From Scedosporium boydii (lineage: Eukaryota; Ascomycota; Sordariomycetes; Microascales; Microascaceae), in the NCBI GenBank assembly GCA_002221725.1, contig NJFT01000046.1, positions 62,001 through 126,000 on the forward strand: a DNA stretch of 64,000 nt, written 5' to 3'. The notes below the pieces were generated by a model. That model was not told the DNA's origin. It ran no database searches and saw only the letters and a program-made list of their open reading frames with translations. Shown here piece after piece: positions 12,501 through 24,600 of the stretch (the stretch's first letter is position 1; each line of letters starts with the position of its first letter). The position numbers were made by a program, and so were the translations under genes.

Positions 12501-12825
12501 TAGTGGAAGGTACACTCGGTGATATTACATAAACTGATCATCTTTAAATACTTGCCTCGACTTGAGGGTATTCATGATTAGGAGAAGTAAGATACAAGTA
12601 CGAATTTTCGAAGCCGCGGGAAAGTGGACAGACCTCCTTTTGATAAAACCATCCTAGAGAGTCTCAAGCACGCTATAGAATTAATCCCTATTCTGGAGAG
12701 CTTCTTTAATTATGCCTCGGCTGACGTTTTCCTTTTAGATAGTATCGTACTCTATCGAATACCCACTTGCTGTTGATGTTGAAGGGCACACCCCGATCAC
12801 TCGAGATCATCCGCTTCATAGGCTT

Positions 12826-13090
12826 CTATGCATGGGTGGCGGGCATGAAATTTACTTCCGGAGTTGAGCCGTCCGGCAAGGATGTGGGAATGATGATGTA
12901 AACTTCATTCTCTTCAGGCGCCCGAATCGGGGCATCGATATCATCGTAGCCTACCGGGGGTTCATTCACGCCCAAAGTCAAAACCAGAAACTGTTAATCT
13001 TTCTCTTCCTCTTCCTCTTCATCGTCGAAGCTCCGATGGATTCCTAAGTCCCAGAATGGAAGCGAGTTCGCCAGGAAAGAAATTTTTCTA
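12826..13090 (-). pseudogene. Possible small gene remnant
   Basis: Two protein-like minus-strand frames abut in different phases. 13090-12985 has an acidic end (SFDDEEEEEEKD), and 12993-12826 ends FMPATHA before a stop. An intron-like TTAACAG separates them. I recognise no family. It could be chance. Confidence 0.2.
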
Positions 13091-13599
13091 TAGAAGGGTC
13101 ATATTTTCCATTACACTAATAAGTCTTATGACCTTAGGAAAGGTTTGGAGGAGGGGATGGGGCACTTATGCTGGTCGCTGATTGCATCTAGGGATCGAGA
13201 TTGCTGTGGTAAGTTCTATATCAATCCTAGCCATCTACCCCTTGGGAAACATCCTATCTGTGAATGTCGAGGCAGCTCGGGTGCCTGCTCGGTTGTTGCC
13301 ATGCCGCCCCAATTTATCCCGCCTTCGCATATCCCGTTTTGGGGGCACCCCTGCACTCTTCCTGCATGGTTGTGACGTGGCGGGGACGCCGCGCTTGTAG
13401 CCACTCATAAGCATTTACATCGCTGTGGCTGTGGCTTGGCTTTTGCGCGTTTGTCCTGAACATCAACCTGTGTGGAGTTGATCAAAATCGAATGACCCCA
13501 TAATAGCAAGGGAACATGGCGAATATGAAGAATTCATGATGACTTTAAAAGACGGTAATCCATCGTGGAAAGTGCCCTTTTACCTAGCTAACCGAGAAG

Positions 13600-16500
13600 A
13601 TGGAAGCCACGCCTCGTCTGCGCCTTCGCGGAATGCTTAAGCAAGGCGTCTCCTCCCCTCCCGGAAAAAGTGAAGGAAAAAAAGAAAAGAGAAGTTTTGG
13701 CAATTTGCGTTGCTTGCGCGTTAAATTTCGATCCTCAAGTTCTGATCCTCGACAGCGACAGATAGGCCCCCGGAATAGTGAGGCAGGTCCGTCCACGACA
13801 AGCAGGGCTAACGACCTCGCCTGTAACTTTCCCACCCTTCCGGTGCTGTCGATACCTGAGTCCGAGCAAGAAGAGCTTCCATCAGTGTCTAATCCGGCCA
13901 CTACCGGGAGGGATAGACGTCTCTCAGCGGCGGCACGTTATACGTCTGTCTTCTCCTCGGCGCTTACCCGCCTGCTTTCGAGGCAACGAACCAATCATGA
14001 ACCAGAGTCGGACGATCCGCTAGGTCTTATTTTCATACACGGCGTACCTCAGCCGAGCGCCGACATAATTTTTGTCCATGGTCTTGGGGGCTCTTCCCTT
14101 CGAACATGGTCGTGGCAACGGAGACCTGAGGTCTTTTGGCCGGCGTGGATTCGCGACGAGGAAGGACTCTCGAACTTCAGAGTGTTTTCGTACGGCTATA
14201 ATGCCAATTTCAAGGAGTCAAAGAATCCCCTCAGCCTCCTAGACTTCTCCAAGGGCCTGTTATTGGGAATGAAGACTTATGGGCGTGGAGAAGCCGACGG
14301 CATAGGACAGGTGAGTTTAACCCTTCTATTCACACATGTGCCTGGAGAACACCTATAGGCTATACAACACTGTGACTCCTCCAGTGGAAGATGCTTAACC
14401 TACATTGTTCCTGGAGGGAGGGTTCTATTACTGATAGCAGTCGTAGAGGCCCATCATTTTTGTGGCTCACTCTATGGGAGGACTTGTCGTCAAGAAGGTA
14501 ATAAAATGTCCCTCTAATGAGCTCAATGTCAGTTTCTATCAAGCCAGAATTCTTACTTTTGCGGTCTCTCCGAACCAAAACAAAGGCCTTGATCCTGGGG
14601 AAAACTAACGACCACTACTCGATGATAATGTCAAAAGTCCACGGTATCATGTTCTTCTCAACGCCCCATAGGGGGTCACCGCACGCGCGAACCCTCAACC
14701 AGTTTCTGTCCCTCATGGTCGGCACGTCTCGGAAGGTTTACATTGGAGAGCTTGAGACTTCCTCAACATCGATCGAAGACATTAACGAGCAATTCCGAAA
14801 TATTTGCAGCCAGTGGAAACTCATCTCTCTGTACGAAAGTCTCCCGACTAAATTGGTGTCGGGCATGAAGAAATTGGTGAGTATTCCTATAGAAAGTGCT
14901 TTATCTCTATATTCCATAGCGAACTTTTTCCCTCATTCTCCATCTATTTTACCTAGATCGTCGGAAAAGATTCTGGGGTACTAGGCTATCCGCAGGAGAT
15001 GTCTGTTCCGATCGACGCAGATCACCACACAATCTGCAAATTCGAAAACAGTCAGGATCAGTCTTATTTGATGGCGGTAAACCTCCTCCGACAACTCACC
15101 AAAGATTTGAGCACTAGAGGTAGGATAGGCCTAAGCCCAGTTGGAGGAAATGACAAGGGACTTCAGCTGCGACCATGTCTAGCTAACCCTCGAGAATGGT
15201 GGAACAGCTTCTGAGGAGTCAAATCGACCGCCTTCTTCCAACGATGATGCTGCGTTGCTTAGGGAGATTCTTGGAATCCAAGAAGAGATACAAAACGACT
15301 TCCAGAAACACCTCGACCGCGCTGCGCACGGATCGTGCCAATGGCTCCGCCAAGTCGAAAGCTTCCGAAGGTGGCTTGATGCATCCGACGGGCCTTGCGA
15401 GGTGCTCTGGCTCACTGGCCTTCCGGGATCCGGTAAGTCTACGCTGGCAGCCAAGACGATACAGCATATTCAAGGGGGCCTTCAGTGCCAGTATCATTTT
15501 TTCGTAGATGCTCAACCGGCTAAGAGAAGCATATCATATTGCCTGAGAGCCATCGCCTACCAGCTAGCGTTGGCATACCCCAGATTTGCGGAGAAGCTCC
15601 TGGAGCTGCACGGGCAAATCAAGTTCTCTGCGGCCGTCCAGAAGTTCCAAGTAATCTGGGACACGATTTATGAGAACATTGTTTTTCAGATGGATTTCGG
15701 TTCCACCCTACATTGGGTGCTCGATGGACTCGACGAAGCGGATGCGCCGAAATCTCTGTTGCAGAATTTAATTCAAATGCGCCCACAGACCCCGATCAAG
15801 GTTCTCCTTCTCAGCCGGCCCAAGCGGGAACTTACGAATCTTGCCGGGCCACACCCCGAGTCGGTTTTCGTACAGCCCATCTCGGTGACCCACACGATGG
15901 CCGACATCAGGGACTACATCCGATCTGTCGTCGGCGAGGTGCTGCCCCAGGACGAGCCCCTTCAGCGATTCGTGATTGAGCGAATCGGAGAGAAGGCCGA
16001 AGGTTCTTTCCTTTGGACGAGGCTGGTCCTGGACTCGCTCTCGGACAACTGGCACACCAGGGAGGATATTGACAGAGCTCTCGACCGTGTCCCCAGCGAC
16101 ATGCAAGCCTTGTATATGACGATGATGGAAGATGTCAAGAGTCAGTCTCCCCGTCTTCGGGACCTTGGGCTCCGCGTGCTCACCTGGGCTGCCTGCGGCT
16201 TTCGTTGGCTCACCGTCGAGGAACTGGAGGCTGCGCTGAAGCCGGATTTTGATGGCTTCGTGGACTTGGCGGAGACGGTAGTCCAAGTCTGTGGCCAGTT
16301 CGTCCGCGTCGACCAGGGTACTGTTTGTCTCATCCACGGAACCGCCCGCCAGTTTCTCCTGGATACATCATCCCCCGATGCCCCCATCAATCATGACCAC
16401 GTAGCCGTCGTATGCTTACAGTATTTGTGCGACAAAAAGTGGAGGCAGGTCCTCAGTCAGGTTCCGGAAACTCAGTCCTCCACGAGTGGAGATAGGCTAG

Positions 16501-19013
16501 AGTTCGTCTATGATGGGTTTCCTTTTCTAAAATACGCCATGAATTTCTGGGCATACCACGTCAGCTTGGCTAGCCCCATGGCGCCTAATTTGCTTTCGAC
16601 CTTGCGGCTATTTTGCAGTAGGTATATTCTGGTCTGGATCCAAGCCGCCGCTCTCGCAGGGAACCTTCGAATCATCCCCAGGGCCGCCCAGTACCTGAAG
16701 AAGTGGTTACAGCAGAGGAGAATGATGGACTCGTCCGAGCAGCACCAGCCCGTAGATAATCAAGATGGTATGAGTGCTACTTTAGCGGAGACGACTTTCC
16801 TGGAGCGATGGACCATGGATCTCATCCGACTCGTATCAAAGTTTGGTAATATCCTGGCGCAAGACCCATCTGCCGTTCACCTGCATATTCCTCCGTTTTG
16901 CCCTCCTACCTCTGCAGTCTCATCGACGTACTTCGAAAAGACAGAAAATACACTGATTACCGTCAATGGGCTGACCACCGAGGGCTGGGATGATAATCTG
17001 GCGCGCCTCTCAGTTGGCCACGAAGAGATTGCATCCAGCGTCAGATGCACGGGAATCTATTTCTTGGCATTGGTGAGCCGCAACGGCACGGTGATCGTGT
17101 GGCACATCGAGACATGTGAGGAGCTGCGTCGAATATGCCACGGTGAGTGGGTCACTGTGATGGAGACGAACAAGACGGGTAGTTTGGTGGCAACCGCTGG
17201 GCGGTATACCATTGCCGTCTGGAGCATTTCCACTGGCGCGCGGCTTTACTCCATGCCCAAGCCAAGTGGCGTCCGTATTATGAGCCTGAACTTCGGTCAG
17301 GCTGGTGCCGAGCTCGCGGTCGGCTACGATGATTGCTCTCTCATACGGTACGATTTGGGGACCTTGCAGGGGACGACTATTTTGCCTACGCAGGGTCTGG
17401 AGGTTCTGGGGAACTGTCCTCGTTTCATGGCCCTGAGCCCGAGTCATTCGAAGATCGCCATCGGGTTTCGTGGAAAGCCGGTTGTCGTTCGGGATATGGA
17501 ACCAGAAACGCAGTCGGACTCGCGGACAGTTATTCGTCTCGACGATATGAATCGTTCGGAGGATGGTGAGGATGTCTTCAATTCCCCAGAACTTGCGAGA
17601 TGGCAACCTGATGGATCCATTCTCTATATCCTCTACCAGGACACCACGATTCTTGCTTGGAACGTGATCGACGATACTCAAGTAGAGTTTGGGAACACCG
17701 AGGCGCGAGAGATGGCCCTTAATGAGGACGGAACTTTGCTTCTCACAAGCAACAACCGCGGATCGGTTAGCGTTTGGTGGCTGCCGAAGCTCAACCTCAT
17801 ATACAGATTACAGTCGAACGAGTTCGTCCGTGATCTGGCTTTTAGTCCGGATAGCCAACGTATCTATGACGTCCGGGGTTCTGGATGCAACGTGTGGGCA
17901 CCGGACGTCCTAGTACGGGTGGAAGAGTTAGATGTGGACGAAAAGTCCAGCAATTTCGACAACTCAGCCGTATCGGAGGCTGTCGGCGACGCCGTCTTTG
18001 CCGAGGATCAGAGCCAGAAAGGGCAGGTAACTGCGCTGGTATGTGATAGCGAAGATGAGTTCTTCTGCTGTGGTCGAGATAATGGATCCGTGTCCATTCA
18101 TGAAATCAGCAACGGCACAAGAGTCCGCAAGGTCACTAAGCACTCAACGATGCTCAGCGTTATTGCCATTGACTGGTCTTCGTCCCGTCGCTTCATAGCA
18201 TCCGCCGACGACTCCGGGAAGGTGATTGTCAAGAGACTCAGGATTAAAGAGGACAATAAATGGGCCGTCTATCCCTTATTGGACCTACGAGTTGAAGGGC
18301 CCGTTGCGCAGCTCTTGTTTAACCTTGAAGAGACCCTTCTTCTTATTAGCACCGATACCACTGACCACATCTGGGACTTAAAGGCAAGGTGTCAGGTTTG
18401 CAAGAAGAGAAGACAAACGGAGCAGAGATGCAAGTGGATAAACAATCCAAGCCGCATGGATGAACTTGTGTGCGTGGAGTCAAATCAGCAGCTCGTCTTT
18501 AAGTGGAATAGTCTCGATCGTGTAGAGAGTGGAGAAGCAGAACCAAGAACACTCATACCCACCCTTGCGCTGTCTCCTGTTGAGAGGAGTCCTCCACTAC
18601 CCCAGGAAACGGTCAACACTGTTGTTTTGGCTGAGAGTGGCCGGTATCTCATCTACGACGCCATACAGGGGAGGAGTTTCAAACGGAGTCGTGGACTACG
18701 GGTTTATTTAGTCCGATTCCAGGGGCCAGGACCGTCCTCTACATGGGATGCTATACCTTTATCAGGCATGGAAGACAAGGTCAGCCGTCTACTGGGCAGC
18801 CTCGGGGACCGCCTCCTTTTTTTGGACTACGACAACTGGGTTTGCATAAGCACTATTGGCCAGGACATGAGCCCAATTAAGCGTCTTTATTCCTTACCTC
18901 GCGACTGGGTTAACGACGAGGCCATACAATTGATGGTGATAAACAGGAAAGGTACTCTACTGTGTCCCAGAAATGATGAGGTGGGGATCATTAAATGGAA
19001 GGGAAGGTTTTAG
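13600..19013 (+). CDS. NLR-like protein: SesB-type esterase, NACHT and WD40 domains
   Basis: There are five exons: 13600-14310, 14447-14497, 14586-14876, 14957-15119 and 15208-19013, giving about 1673 residues. The third acceptor is a non-standard AAG, but it restores VVKKALILGK. After a disordered Ser-rich N-terminus, residues 150-390 form an alpha/beta hydrolase with DIIFVHGLGG, a nucleophile elbow AHSMGG near 244, FFSTPHRGS, and a HHTICKFE end with the likely catalytic His. The NACHT domain has Walker A GLPGSGKST near 476 and Walker B LHWVLDGLDEAD near 573. From about 1010 to 1560 there are diverged beta-propeller repeats (IVWHI, AVWSIS, VSVWWL, DHIWDL). Fungal proteins of this layout act in allorecognition or programmed cell death; the ligand here is unknown. 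All catalytic and NTPase residues seem intact. Confidence 0.9.
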
Positions 19014-19683
19014 AACACTAAAAGGGGCAGGAAACGATTATTCCTACATTCCTATGGATGTATCTCCTCACCTAGACCTGAGTATTCACACTCTGATATC
19101 AGTACCTGTACGCCCTTCATAAAACGAGTTAGGCCTCCATCTATGGCGTTGCTAGCAAGTAACAACATCCGCAAGCTCCCCGCGCTCACCCATTGTAATC
19201 ATACCGCCCCCTTCAACCTGTTGTGGAACATTGAAAATTCGAAGTCCCTCCGAAGTCTCATTCTCAGCCTACCTGAAAATCTAGTCGCCTGGAGAGTGCT
19301 TTGGCCCATTCAAGACGGCGTAGAAAGCCGGCAGGTCCGACACATTCCGATCAAGAGAAGTACTCACCTCCTCGTAAGCTACCAGAGACTCAAGCCATGC
19401 CCCCAACGCTCCTGTGGCGAGACTACCCGGGGGTTGCATGCGTCGTCCTCTGACAGGTCGGTAAAATGAGGGGTAGTACTGTGATAGAAGCTGGCATCAT
19501 GCGAGAGTCTCAGCAGGGATCAGACGGGACGGCACGTCTTGCCGCTCGGTGCTCGTTCATTCGCGGAATCCCCCCCAATCATAGATATCCCCTCCCGCAC
19601 CTCACTAAAAATGCAAACCTCATCTGCTTAATCGTTCAAATCTCATCACTAATCTTTGCTTGCCAACATGGGAAAAGCTTAGA
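19014..19683. other. Intergenic
   Basis: I see no gene. Small open frames at 19143-19469 and 19466-19687 lack family features. The promoter of the aldo-keto reductase should lie here. Confidence 0.5.
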
Positions 19684-21089
19684 ATGATTCCTCCCGATTT
19701 TTTCGAAGTCAACGGCGCGCGGATTCCAGCCCGAGGGCTCGGGACCTTTCAGCCTGATCCTGAACAATACGGCCCAGAGAGCGTCAAGCAATCCGTTTTG
19801 ACAGCCCTGAAAATTGGATATCGACATATCGACACCTCCTTGAGGTATGGGGATGGCCAAGGGGAGAAGGAGGTTGGTGAAGCTGTGAGGGAGAGCGGCA
19901 TACCTCGAGAGGACGCCTTCATCATCTCCAAACTGTAAGCTCATAAATCTATCTACCTTTCATGTCGATAGCGAAGTCAACCTACTGACTGGTTGTTTTA
20001 AACACCACAAATAGGGAGAACGTGTATCATGCCCCGGAAGATGTGGAGGTGAATATTGATATCAGTCTCAAGAACCTTGGGCTAGACTATGGTATGATTT
20101 CCACGGAACGGATGCGAATTCTTGGCCGCTGGAACTCACTGACCAGAGGCGATTCGTAGTTGACTTTTTCATCATGCACTGTGAGATTACGGCACTACGG
20201 AGATCTATTTGAGTACGATAAACAATATCCTTGAATGATTAGTTCCATACGCGTATAAGCGGACTAAGAACTACGGATCTGTCGGAGACGAGAACGGGCG
20301 GGTGAGACTTAAACCTTCCTAAAAACCAAGTCCAAGTGCCGCTACTAATAGTCGTTATTTGGCGCTCCAGCCCTTAATCGACGTTGAGCTATCCCGGTCC
20401 TTTGGTATCACCTGGCGAGCCATGGAAAGGCTAGTGGATATTGGGAAGACAAAATATATCGGTGAGTCCAGCGATTTCGAATCAGAAAAACTCCCTTCAT
20501 TACTCATATCCTCGAAGGCCTTTCCAACTTTTCCTCCCCAAAGATCCTCAGGTTGCTCCATCCAGTCCGCTCGAATTAAGCCGATCTGCAATCAGATCGA
20601 GTGTCACCCGCATTTCCCGCAGAAGGGCCTGGTGAAACTGTGTCAGGAAAACAATATCCACGTTACTGCCTTTGGGCCTCTTGGATGTGTACCCATTTCG
20701 GCGTTGGTCGGACGACAAGGTCCAGGGCCCCTTGAAGACAAGACGGTAGGCTATCCTTTTCCATTATTTATTAATATTTGGCTATTCTCTCTAACCAAAC
20801 TTGTTTTGCTCGATTCGCATTACAGATTGACGAGCTGGCGAAAAAATACTCCCGGACGCCCGCCCAGATCATCCTCTGCTACCTGCTCTGTCGGGGCATC
20901 TCCGTGATTCCCAAGAGCAACAACCCCAAGAGGCTTGCGGAGAATTTCGACTATCGTTTCGATCTCGCACAAGATGATTTCGACGTCCTCGATAACCTTG
21001 TCGGCGAAAACGGAGAAAGGGGGGTTCGGAATTTTAATTCTTTGGAGTATCTTGGGTTTGACAATAACGAGGAAGTGGAAGAACCATAG
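19684..21089 (+). pseudogene. Aldo-keto reductase with one apparent frameshift
   Basis: This is an NAD(P)H-dependent carbonyl reductase of the AKR family. Exons are 19684-19934, 20015-20091, 20160-20180, 20243-20301, 20371-20461, 20518-20745 and 20826-21089. The catalytic set is present: Asp and Tyr in HIDTSLRYGDG, Lys in FIISKL, and His in FFIMHFP. The cofactor end is also present (VIPKSNNPKR). Exon 6 opens with the expected SNFSSPKILRLL, but the next family block (ARIKPICNQIECHP) is in another phase. One base too many lies between about 20559 and 20569. A gene caller could hide this by using the acceptor at 20551, which would delete the SNF motif. The gene may be a recent pseudogene or contain an assembly error. 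A relic of a related gene lies at 43.96 kb. Confidence 0.75.
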
Positions 21090-21409
21090 GAGGAGATAGC
21101 TTTTGCTTTTCTACTCTCACTTTCGAATCATGTTTGACAGGCTGTCTGTCATAGGGGCGAGGGGGGAGTAATTAAGAATGAAGAAAAAAAGTTAAGTTTT
21201 CACATAATGCAAGCAAGCCTCCATAAGAAACGAAGTAAGTGTAATATTAAAAGTGATTGATCCTGAATATAATAAAAGGACTCGGGTGGTCGGCAGAATG
21301 GTAATAGTATGTTACACTAAATTTACAAATGAAAACAAAAGTTAGGCAGTCAGCGAGGAAAGGTATAGGCGCGGGCATCTCTCGAAGGGGGCATGCCCTT
21401 CAAGAATAT

Positions 21410-21612
21410 AAACCAGACATCTAAGAAAGAGAAGACGAAAAGAAAAAAAGAAAAGAAAATGAAAAGAAGACCACACCTTCGAAACACGACACCCTCGAGA
21501 AAGAACACCACATCTTCAGGGCCACATCTTCAGGATAGATAGAAGCCCTTGCCTTCAGGATAGAAGACCACACTTTCAAAAGACTACTACACCGTCAGGA
21601 AAGACCACTTTC
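21410..21612. repeat. Degenerate purine-rich minisatellite
   Basis: An A/G-rich tract (21420-21465) leads into imperfect copies of a unit near AAGACCACACCTTCAGGATAG between about 21465 and 21610. It ends just at the chitinase stop codon, so it lies in that gene's 3' UTR or just beyond. Bases 21090-21410 hold nothing I recognise. Confidence 0.45.
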
Positions 21613-24600
21613 TCAGTAGATACCCCACAACACCTTCACGTGCGTACCAGCGGTCGTGCCATCACAAGACATGACGCCCTTGGCACCAACCTTGCCGTTG
21701 CTACCGAATCGCTTGACGGATTCGTTGATAGCGTCGATAACGTCCTGGCCGCCCACCATGAATTCCACGGCACCGCCTGTTCCACCGGTCCGTTCGATAC
21801 CAAAGGCGCACGACTGAAACTCCAGGATCTGGCGGTGGCCCGTAATGCGGTGTCTCCATTCGGTGGTCCCGTCACCCTCAATATTCTTGATGATTTGCAG
21901 GCAGTCCGACACCGAGGGGGAGGCACCACTGGTCTGGTCTTCAAATGTGGATTCGCCGCAGTACTCCTTGCCGAGGGGCATGTCGCAGGGATAGTTATCA
22001 CTCTTGCCCCTTGTGGATGTGGCCCATGACTGCCAGGCTCGGTCAGGGCTGCAAACGGGGAGCCGGACAACCCCGGGGCTCTTGATGCCATCGTCGAGCA
22101 GGCTGAGCGCGGCAGACTTGTCGTTGATCGGGTCTACAGTGGGGCCTCCGTTGGTCTTTAAGTTCTTCAGCCACGTGCGCACGGATCCGATTACCAGGTC
22201 CTCTTTGGTCGCGCCGCCGAACCTTCCCAGCTGGTCCAGGCCCGTAGGCATGGAGAACTTGTTGTCCCAGCATGAACTATCGCAGTACCAGGCCGCACCC
22301 TCCGGATGGACTAGGTAGTAGGCCCTTTGATCGTAACACACGCCGGTCGCCTCGGCGGTGCTGTCTGCGAGGTATTTATTGAGGTGATTGCCGACAGGTT
22401 TGCCGTCCTCGCAGGAGGCACCCGAGTCGATGACGAAGGCGTACGTCTCGGCACGGCGCCACAAGAGGGGGATGGAGAAGCCTATGAAAGACTTGTAGAC
22501 GTTGGCCTGCAGGTCGGCAGCCTTGGGCCCCTGCGGCCGGTCAGTAGTTTCCCACGCACCTTCGATTAGCTTGCCGTCCGCAATGGCCTTTCCGATCGCC
22601 TCGAGTGACTCCGAGCTGCCGTCGAAAATTTTGCTGAGGGAGTGTTCCGTGGTATTTATCCAACCGAAGATGACCTCACCTAAGTAGTGGGTGAACTTGT
22701 TTCGCTCCGGCTCTGTCCATTTGCCTGGCCCGGGACTAGTCAACATGTCCTTTGCCAGCGTCGTACCCTGGCCGATGAGGGTCAAAGTGGTATCCTTAGC
22801 ATTGTCAAACGTCTCGCCTTTGCCAAAGGCGGGCAGCGCCTTGAGGAACGAGTTAAAGAAGGGCCCCATCGTCGTGAGGGTTCCAAGGGTGAGGATATCG
22901 ATCAATACATTGAGCCATTGGTTGGTCTCCGGCTCCGGGATCGGCGCGAACGTGTCCTGCATATCCTGGACGGAGAATAAGAACCTTGTTGCCATATCTT
23001 TCAGAATAGTCGAGTACTGATGGTGCATCATATGGATCTTTACAAGCGATTCCCAAATCAAAGGAGCCGCCGGTCCAGAGGAGTTGCCATCGGGGCCCTT
23101 CTCGCACTCTACCACTTCGTCGCACCGGTCAAAGCCCGGATCCAGTGTCCAGCAGCCTGCGCCACCATTCATTTCTAGCGAGGTCTCGACCGACTCCATG
23201 AAATTCATTGTGGTGTTACCCCTGTAGGTGTTGACCCATTTATGGACGACCTCACGCCAAGCATTATCGGTGTCCAGCCCATGCCAGCGCACCGCCGGTA
23301 AGTAAAGGTGTTTTCCAGAAGAAAGGTGGTGTTCGCAGGTGAAGGTTTTCCAGATGCCGAAAGTTGTGGGATCCTTCTTCGGGTTGCCTCCATGGCGTAT
23401 CTCCTCCTTAAATTGATCCCAGCTCGTTGCCGGCTTGGGGACATCGTAAAATTCCTGCAGATCACTGGCCCAGTCCGTGGTGCCTGCCATGCCCCAGCTC
23501 GTGTAGAGCGCTGAGCGGATCCGTTTCGTGTTCTCGCTCATATATCCGACCCACTGATTGTTATCATAGACGAGGATGTCGCTGTTGCTGCTAGGGTCCA
23601 GGAAGTGCGTCACCACGCGGCTCTGACGCTTAGCGCTAGGTCCGCCACGTATAATCTCGTTGATCTCGGCGTCGGCAATATACCCGGCGGTGTCGGTGCA
23701 CCTACCCGGCGTTGCGTGAGACTCTAGCCGGGAACCGGTGAACTTGCAGCTAGGACCCCAACAACCTGGCTGTTCCATTGCGAAGGAGCGCCCGTAGCTG
23801 GTCACGCCGACGACGATCTTGTTTCCCGGAACACCTGCCTTCGTGACCATAGCTAGCGCCTGTCTGGTCTCTGTCAGGTTGACCTGGCTACGAAGGCAGT
23901 TGCCCGTGTCACAACCCTCTTGAGAGTACTGGTTGTGGGCGTCCCATTGGCCGTGGAGATCGTACGTCATGTAGACTATATAGTCGACGATCCTGCTGAT
24001 GTCCTTGATTGGGAACTGCTTCAAGTACCAGTACGAGGCAGGGGCGGCTATGGCAACTGTCTTTCCAGGCAGCAAGTTCTTGAGGACAGCAAGGAAACCT
24101 AGGTAGTTGGGGCCATCCTCAGCCTTTCCAGGGTCAAAGTCTGGGAGGTCTGGCGCGCCAGGGTATTCCCAGTCAATATCAACACCGTCAAGGCCATGGT
24201 CCTTGATGAAATTGGCGATGTTAGTGGCCATCTTCAAGCGGTTGGCTGGTTTAACACCCTCGCGGAAGATTTTGTAGGTAGCGTTCTCGGTCGAGAAGGC
24301 CCAGCCGCCAAAAGATAGGATCCTTTTAGCGTTTTTAACATGCTTGAACTGGGAGAATTCGTACGAAGACAGCGCATCACCAACCTGGACCTCATACGAA
24401 GGCGTCAGGGTACCAAATCCAAAGTGAAGGTGGGTGTACTTTGAAGTATCGATCTGGTGTGCATCTTGGAAAAGACACTTGCGGTTAAGCCCGTAGCCCT
24501 GGAAGTAGGCGAGCTTAATGGAGCCCGTTCCAGTCCCTTTGATCACGTCGACGCCGCAGTTGGAAATGCAGCCGTAGGTGCCAGGCTCGGCTGTCCCCGG

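Larger units (their letters stand above)
11630..13599. other. Intergenic with repeat and possible gene remnant
   Basis: This 2-kb stretch holds an A-tract, a Pol III-like repeat and a minus-strand remnant, listed separately. I see no intact gene in the rest. Confidence 0.5.

Noticed and set aside
19143..19687. Two plus-strand frames before the aldo-keto reductase
   Set aside because: They lack good starts, splice signals and domains.
22853..23125. Frames antisense to the chitinase
   Set aside because: They are GC-rich shadows of a long, clearly coding frame.
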